Source: Parachlamydiales bacterium
GTDB taxonomy: Bacteria; Chlamydiota; Chlamydiia; Chlamydiales; JAJFMK01
Assembly (NCBI GenBank): GCA_020050175.1
Contig: JAGVKY010000103.1
Coordinates: forward strand, 1 to 10,716
DNA length: 10,716 nucleotides
Reading direction: 5' to 3'
Both the position numbers and the translations under genes were made by a program. The notes under the pieces are model-generated. The model searched no databases. It saw nothing but the letters and a program-made list of their open reading frames with translations, and was not told where the DNA came from. Below, piece by piece: positions 7,034 through 10,716 of this stretch (its first letter is position 1; each line of letters begins with the position of its first letter).

Positions 7034-7407
7034 CTCTGATCGAATGGATCGGTTTTATCATTAGCCTTTTTGGCCTCGTTTTTCTTTTTAGTCGAGACAC
7101 TATGACAGCTCGGCAAAAAAGGAAAAACCCCGAACTTTATGCCGAAAGGGAGAAGAAGTTAAAACAGACTTTACGAGAATTAGGGATTACAACAGACGAC
7201 GAAGACGAAGAGGAACAAGAAATTGTTATCGAAGCGGCTCCTCCTCCTCCTCAAACCTTGGTTTTTGAAGCCCCTGTCAAAGTTCTCCCTAAAAAAATAG
7301 CAGAAAACCCCCTCTCTCCCCTAGCAAGGATGGTGAAAGGATTGCCTGATAAAAGATTTCTACTTGTTTCTAGTCTTATCTTTGGAAAACCGAAATCTTT
7401 AGAATGA
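7030..7407 (+). CDS. Unrecognised single-pass membrane protein with acidic linker, FloA neighbour
   Basis: I do not recognise this 125-residue protein. One N-terminal helix (about 3-20) is followed by a very basic stretch with RQKRKNPELYAEREKKLKQ (28-46), which predicts a cytoplasmic tail. Next come a dense acidic run (TTDDEDEEEQE, 54-64), a PPPP stretch (71-74) and a mostly unstructured region. A short hydrophobic patch (RFLLVSSLIFG, 109-119) is near the end. The reading frame is supported by a good ribosome site, AAGGGA (7020-7025, four bases before the ATG), and by ATGA overlaps at both ends. It sits just after floA, where Bacillus has the small gene yqfB, but I see no sequence reason to equate them. 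A FloA or NfeD accessory role is inferred only from position. Confidence 0.8.
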   Translation: MTLIEWIGFIISLFGLVFLFSRDTMTARQKRKNPELYAEREKKLKQTLRELGITTDDEDEEEQEIVIEAAPPPPQTLVFEAPVKVLPKKIAENPLSPLARMVKGLPDKRFLLVSSLIFGKPKSLE

Positions 7408-8081
7408 ATTTAAAAGAGCGCTATCAAAAGATTGAGGAAGAGATTAGCGACTATAGCGCACTCAGAGGGGTTCCCTACCCCGTAAAACTAGTGGCTGTTT
7501 CAAAAGGTCAAGCTGTTGACGCCCTACGAGAGGTGATGATCGGAGGGTGTTATGAGTTTGGTGAGAGTCGGGTGCAAGAGGCTTTAGAAAAACAAGCCGC
7601 CCTTTCTCCATCTATTCATTGGCACATGATTGGGCCCCTGCAAACGAATAAACTCCCCAAATTAATCGGCAAATTTGTTCTGATCCATTCCGTCAGCAGC
7701 TTAGAATTGCTACAAGGGATCGATGAGAGAAGCAAGCGGGCAGGATTAATCACAAATGTTCTTTTACAATCCAACACATCGGGCGAAGAGACAAAACAAG
7801 GACTAAGCCCTGAAGAATGGGAAAAGGCTTGGCCTGCCATTGCTTCGTTGCAATCGGTCAAGATTGAAGGGCTTATGACAATAGCCCCCTTAACGGATGA
7901 TCATCAAATCATCCGCGATGCTTTTGCTAATCTTCGTAAATTACAGGAGAGGCTTCAGGAAAAAGCTTATCCGCACACTCCTCTCTACCATCTTTCGATG
8001 GGGATGAGCCACGACTGGAGGATAGCAATAGAAGAAGGGGCGACCATTTTGCGCATCGGCAACCAAATCTTCTCCGAATAA
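7404..8081 (+). CDS. PLP-homeostasis protein, YggS/PROSC family
   Basis: This 225-residue single-domain alanine-racemase-fold protein binds PLP without a known enzymatic reaction and buffers the cofactor pool in the cytoplasm. Diagnostic motifs are VKLVAVSKGQ (27-36) with Lys34 as the PLP lysine, YEFGESRVQEA (50-60) and HWHMIGPLQTNK (71-82). HSVSSLELL, EGLMTIAP, and the phosphate-binding tail LSMGMSHDW...ATILRIGNQIF complete the set. All match the YggS/YlmE/PROSC family at normal length. The start overlaps the stop of the preceding gene (ATGA), with no good ribosome site of its own, so its translation probably depends on coupling. It closes a unit that begins with the PLP enzyme HemL, a context that fits its role in cofactor supply, though the link is inferred. 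Confidence 0.94.
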   Translation: MNLKERYQKIEEEISDYSALRGVPYPVKLVAVSKGQAVDALREVMIGGCYEFGESRVQEALEKQAALSPSIHWHMIGPLQTNKLPKLIGKFVLIHSVSSLELLQGIDERSKRAGLITNVLLQSNTSGEETKQGLSPEEWEKAWPAIASLQSVKIEGLMTIAPLTDDHQIIRDAFANLRKLQERLQEKAYPHTPLYHLSMGMSHDWRIAIEEGATILRIGNQIFSE

Positions 8082-8098
8082 GCACCAAACCACAAAGT

Positions 8099-8129
8099 TA
8101 ATTAAAAATTTAATTACAAATATTTTTTT
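8099..8129 (+). terminator. AT-rich hairpin after the floA operon, weak terminator candidate
   Basis: TAATTAAA (8099-8106) and TTTAATTA (8109-8116) form a perfect inverted repeat followed by a run of seven T (8123-8129). Position, just after the last gene of the unit, fits a terminator. The stem has no G-C pairs, so it would be weak, and it may equally be AT-rich upstream DNA of the next gene. The rest of the 130-bp gap shows only poor promoter-like sequence. Confidence 0.3.
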
Positions 8130-8211
8130 AAATTCAATGGGAACGAGAAACTGTCACACTCTTTATTTTTTTTCAATCTGCTTGAATCTAATTTTTTGAT
8201 AGAATAACAGT

Positions 8212-9468
8212 ATGGCTATGAACACTTCACACCATGCTTGCTGCGCCCCTCCTATTAAAAATCGTTCCCTTTGGCTCACGATTGCCATCTGCTTGGGCAT
8301 TCTTGCTGGTTGGTGGGGAGAGCCAGTTGTTATCGGCGCAGCTTCCTTTATTTCGGAGTTGTTCATCCGATTTTTAAAGTTGTTGAGTTTGCCCATTATT
8401 TTCTTGTCGATCGTGTCAACTGCCTCTGGCATGGAAAGTTTTGAAGAGGCTAAGCACATTGGCGCAAGAGTTCTTCGGTATACAATTCTGACCACGGTGC
8501 TAGCTGCATTGGTCGCCATGGGCCTTTATTTGATCATTGAGCCAGCTTCAGTCCCGTTCACCAGTGAAAATGTCTACATTGACACCCCCTCTGGATTGCA
8601 TTACAGCGACTATCTTCTAAAAATGGTCCCTTCCAATTTGGTGGAGCCTTTTTTAGAAAATCAAGTGATTGGTGTTTTGATCTTAGCTGTTTTATTGAGT
8701 GTTGCCCTCCTTTCTATTCCTAACGAAAACCGCCGACAGCTTCACGTTGTTTTTCATAGTCTTTTTGCAGCGGTGATGCACCTTTGCACATCACTTATTC
8801 GGTGGATCCCGGTGGCTATTTTTGGCTTTATCACCCTCTTTGTGGTTGATTTGAAGAAAGGGATGGAGTTTGAACGTTTAGCGCTTTATCTCCTCTGTGT
8901 TATCTTAGCGAACCTTATTCAAGGTTTTATCGTTCTCCCCCTCTTTCTCAAGTGGCGCGGTGTCAGCCCTGTAAAACTCTTCAGGGCGATGTTGCCTGCC
9001 CTTACAATGGCTTTTTTTACCAAGTCATCCAGTGCAGCTCTTCCTGTTGCCCTCCGTTGTGCCGAAGGCGAAGCTAAAATCGACGCGAAAGTTGCCAATT
9101 TTTCTTTCCCTCTTTGCACCACGATCAACATGAATGGCTGTGCAGCCTTTATTTTTACCACAGTTATCTTTGTCGGGATGAGCCAGGGGATCCCCTTTTC
9201 TCTTGGAGAAATGTTCCTTTGGGTTCTCCTTGCCACCATCGCTGCCATTGGCAATGCCGGTGTCCCTATGGGCTGCTTTTTTCTTACATCCGCTCTATTA
9301 GCGGCTATGAACGTACCGCTCACCCTGATGGGCGTTATCCTCCCCTTCTACAGCTTGATCGACATGCTGGAAAGTTCCATTAACGTCTGGAGTGACGCCT
9401 CTGTCACCGCCGCCGTCGACAGAGATTTAGCCTCAAAAGAGGCGCCTGCAAAAGCAGTTCTGTCCTAA
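8212..9468 (+). CDS. Dicarboxylate/amino acid:cation symporter (DAACS family), SstT-like substrate site
   Basis: This 418-residue inner-membrane transporter has the glutamate-transporter fold, with about eight helices and two re-entrant loops. Family marks are the serine-rich hairpin FFTKSSSAALPV (268-279), helix 7 TTINMNGCAAF (303-313) with the Na+-binding NMxG, the second hairpin AIGNAGVPMG (345-354), and helix 8 DMLESSINVWSD (384-395). In aspartate/glutamate carriers such as GltPh, helix 8 reads DMGRT, whose arginine binds the side-chain carboxylate. Here that residue is Glu387, as in SstT serine/threonine carriers (DSCETALNS), and hairpin 1 also resembles SstT (FFTRSSAANIPV). A neutral amino acid substrate is therefore more likely than glutamate. 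This is an inference from remembered family sequences. Met1 and Met3 are both possible starts, and no ribosome site is visible. It is a single-gene unit. Confidence 0.88.
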   Translation: MAMNTSHHACCAPPIKNRSLWLTIAICLGILAGWWGEPVVIGAASFISELFIRFLKLLSLPIIFLSIVSTASGMESFEEAKHIGARVLRYTILTTVLAALVAMGLYLIIEPASVPFTSENVYIDTPSGLHYSDYLLKMVPSNLVEPFLENQVIGVLILAVLLSVALLSIPNENRRQLHVVFHSLFAAVMHLCTSLIRWIPVAIFGFITLFVVDLKKGMEFERLALYLLCVILANLIQGFIVLPLFLKWRGVSPVKLFRAMLPALTMAFFTKSSSAALPVALRCAEGEAKIDAKVANFSFPLCTTINMNGCAAFIFTTVIFVGMSQGIPFSLGEMFLWVLLATIAAIGNAGVPMGCFFLTSALLAAMNVPLTLMGVILPFYSLIDMLESSINVWSDASVTAAVDRDLASKEAPAKAVLS

Positions 9469-9501
9469 GGATTGCTAATTTTTCCGAATATTTTAGAGAC
9501 G

Positions 9502-9511
9502 GCCTGCAGGC
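9502..9511. repeat. GC-rich palindrome between convergent genes
   Basis: GCCTGCAGGC is a perfect 10-bp palindrome in the 52-bp gap between the convergent symporter and Fic genes. It could form part of a bidirectional transcription stop, but there is no T tract on either side, so that role is not established. Confidence 0.3.
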
Positions 9512-9520
9512 TCTTACCCA

Positions 9521-10606
9521 TTAATCACCTTCTTTCAGAAGATTGAGGAATTGATGGTTGATGAAAATTTTTTCACGGCCTGCTTTTATTTCCTTTAGGA
9601 AGCCTTTAGTGACAAGCTGATGGAGATACACCGACGCTGTTTGTCTTTGGGCTATTCCCGTTTTTACCAAATCACTAATACGACAATAAGGAAGAACAAA
9701 CAGCAATTCGACAAACTCTCGCGAATAAATCGATGGAAGTTTTTCTGAAATGTCTTCTGATACTTTATCGATTAATTCTCGAATGGCCCTAATTTTACTC
9801 GACGTCCATAATGCTGTTTGATGCACAGCTTCTAAAAAATAGAGAATCCACTCTTCCCAAGCTCCTTCCCTAGTAACTTTAAGAAGAAGTTGATAGTACT
9901 CGGTTCTTGTAGCCAAAATAGATCGACTTAAATAGAGAATGGGAAGAGGTAGCAATTGCTCCTGGACCAAAAACAACAGATTTAAAATTCTTCCAGTCCT
10001 CCCATTTCCATCTGCAAAAGGATGAATAGCTTCAAATTGATAATGTTGGATTGCCAAACGGACAAGGGGATCAATTTCCCTCCAACCATGCAAAAATTGC
10101 TCCCAATTAGATAGTTTTTCTCTTAGGAGTTTTTCCCCAACAGGGGGAGTATAAATAATCTCTTTGGTCGTATCGTTTTTGAGAACTGTTCCAGGTATTT
10201 TCCTGATGTCGATTTCTATACCCAAAATGATTTGACAAATGTCAATTGCCGTCGTTGTATTTAGAGGCCGTTGTTGTAGAGAAAGAAAGCCTTGATAAAG
10301 TGCTTTCCGATACATAATCGCCTCTTTTGTAGCGGCATCTGTTGGTTCAGTAAGCTCATAAGCAGAACGGAAGAGTCGATCTGTAGTGGTTACAATATTC
10401 TCGATTTCTGAGCTGGCTTTTGCTTCTAGTAAGGGAATCGAATTGATTAAGACAGTAGGATTAGGTAAAAAATCGCAAAGTTCTTTTAACTCAGCTAAAG
10501 AAGTTCTCGCAGCAATGCAAGCTTTTAAGACAGCCTTTGTTTCCACTTCGGAATCTGGTGGAAGTAATGGGAGTTGATTAAAGGGGTTTTTCGGATCAAA
10601 TTTCAT
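9521..10606 (-). CDS. Class II Fic-domain adenylyltransferase with C-terminal winged helix
   Basis: Fic proteins usually transfer AMP from ATP to hydroxyl groups of target proteins. The 361-residue protein has a Fic N-terminal helical domain (about 10-90) with the inhibitory motif SSEIEN (65-70). This fits (S/T)xxxE(G/N) of class II enzymes, with Glu69 expected to block productive ATP binding. The Fic core follows, with HPFADGNGRTGR (195-206) carrying catalytic His195 and the full HPFx(D/E)GNGRxxR motif. The flap strand (EIIYTPP, 149-155) lies before it. The C-terminal part (about 290-350) looks like a winged helix: ISDLVKTGIAQRQTASVYLH, then a GFLKEI wing. This layout matches the Shewanella Fic protein type. 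All catalytic residues are intact. The target is unknown, and the protein could be a self-regulated housekeeping or toxin-like AMPylator. By eye it is more AT-rich than the floA block. There is no ribosome site before the ATG at 10606. Confidence 0.93.
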   Translation of the reverse strand: MKFDPKNPFNQLPLLPPDSEVETKAVLKACIAARTSLAELKELCDFLPNPTVLINSIPLLEAKASSEIENIVTTTDRLFRSAYELTEPTDAATKEAIMYRKALYQGFLSLQQRPLNTTTAIDICQIILGIEIDIRKIPGTVLKNDTTKEIIYTPPVGEKLLREKLSNWEQFLHGWREIDPLVRLAIQHYQFEAIHPFADGNGRTGRILNLLFLVQEQLLPLPILYLSRSILATRTEYYQLLLKVTREGAWEEWILYFLEAVHQTALWTSSKIRAIRELIDKVSEDISEKLPSIYSREFVELLFVLPYCRISDLVKTGIAQRQTASVYLHQLVTKGFLKEIKAGREKIFINHQFLNLLKEGD

Positions 10607-10607
10607 A

Positions 10608-10710
10608 ATATGTCTATATTTATGCCTTTTTTCGACACATCCTTAGAATATGTCGATAGGCCCGACATGTCAATCAAACATGTCGAAAAATCTGGGTAAT
10701 ATCGACATGT
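10608..10710. promoter_or_regulatory. Cluster of six ATGTCGA half-sites upstream of the Fic gene (candidate operator)
   Basis: Six copies of a heptamer close to ATGTCGA alternate in orientation: 10610-10616 (ATGTCTA), 10632-10638 (TCGACAC), 10650-10656 (ATGTCGA), 10662-10668 (CCGACAT), 10680-10686 (ATGTCGA) and 10702-10708 (TCGACAT). Their start-to-start steps are 22, 18, 12, 18 and 22, so the set is mirror-symmetric about 10659. Longer matching arms are 10610-10620 with 10698-10708 (10 of 11) and 10628-10637 with 10681-10690 (10 of 10). It ends four bases from the Fic start codon, which fits a regulatory region. The bound protein is unknown. The Fic winged helix or a gene beyond the right edge is possible. 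Confidence 0.6.
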
Positions 10711-10716
10711 TTAAGG

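Noticed and set aside
8919..9323. 134-codon minus-strand frame inside the symporter gene
   Set aside because: It lies wholly within a well-recognised symporter gene. Its protein is rich in Arg, Ala and Pro without any family motif, as expected of an antisense shadow.
9469..9520. Bidirectional intrinsic terminator between the convergent genes
   Set aside because: The GCCTGCAGGC palindrome has a short stem and no T tract on either strand, so it was kept only as a palindrome.
10608..10710. Start of a CRISPR array
   Set aside because: The repeated unit is only about 7-9 bp, alternates in strand and has unequal spacers, so it does not fit a CRISPR repeat-spacer pattern.
10608..10710. Terminal inverted repeats of an insertion sequence
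   Set aside because: The symmetric arms are close together with no transposase between them, and no target duplication is visible.

Overview
The window most likely comes from a chlamydia-like (environmental Chlamydiae) bacterium. The clues are the gene set: a signal-peptide HAD phosphatase of the DUF2608 type seen in intracellular bacteria, hemL, paired MarC proteins, a flotillin/NfeD cluster and a class II Fic protein. Base composition is moderate and many genes have poor Shine-Dalgarno sites. This placement rests on gene content and protein style only, and no rRNA or other marker is present to confirm it.

Left block (1-2710, all on the minus strand). A DUF2608-type HAD phosphatase reads towards two adjacent MarC-family membrane proteins and then truA, which runs off the left edge. 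The two MarC genes are 2 bp apart and the second overlaps truA by 4 bp, so these three form a tight unit. A 199-bp gap separates them from the phosphatase gene.

Middle block (2736-8081, plus strand). Six genes overlap one another: hemL (glutamate-1-semialdehyde aminomutase), a long NfeD protein with a ClpP-class serine protease domain, a short NfeD protein, floA (flotillin-like scaffold), an unrecognised 125-residue membrane-anchored acidic protein, and a YggS/PROSC-type PLP-homeostasis protein. Four junctions are ATGA overlaps and one is an 11-bp overlap. NfeD plus FloA is the known bacterial membrane-microdomain pair. It is framed by a PLP-dependent enzyme at the front and a PLP-handling protein at the end. 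The divergent hemL and phosphatase starts lie only 25 bp apart, so their promoters must extend into each other's coding sequence.

Right block (8212-10716). A DAACS-family amino-acid/cation symporter with SstT-like substrate-site residues stands alone on the plus strand. It converges on a minus-strand Fic-domain protein with its own inhibitory motif and a C-terminal winged helix. Upstream of the Fic gene, six copies of an ATGTCGA-like half-site alternate in orientation and are placed mirror-symmetrically about position 10659. This looks like a complex operator and is the most unusual non-coding signal in the window. No tRNA, rRNA, CRISPR array or insertion sequence was seen.
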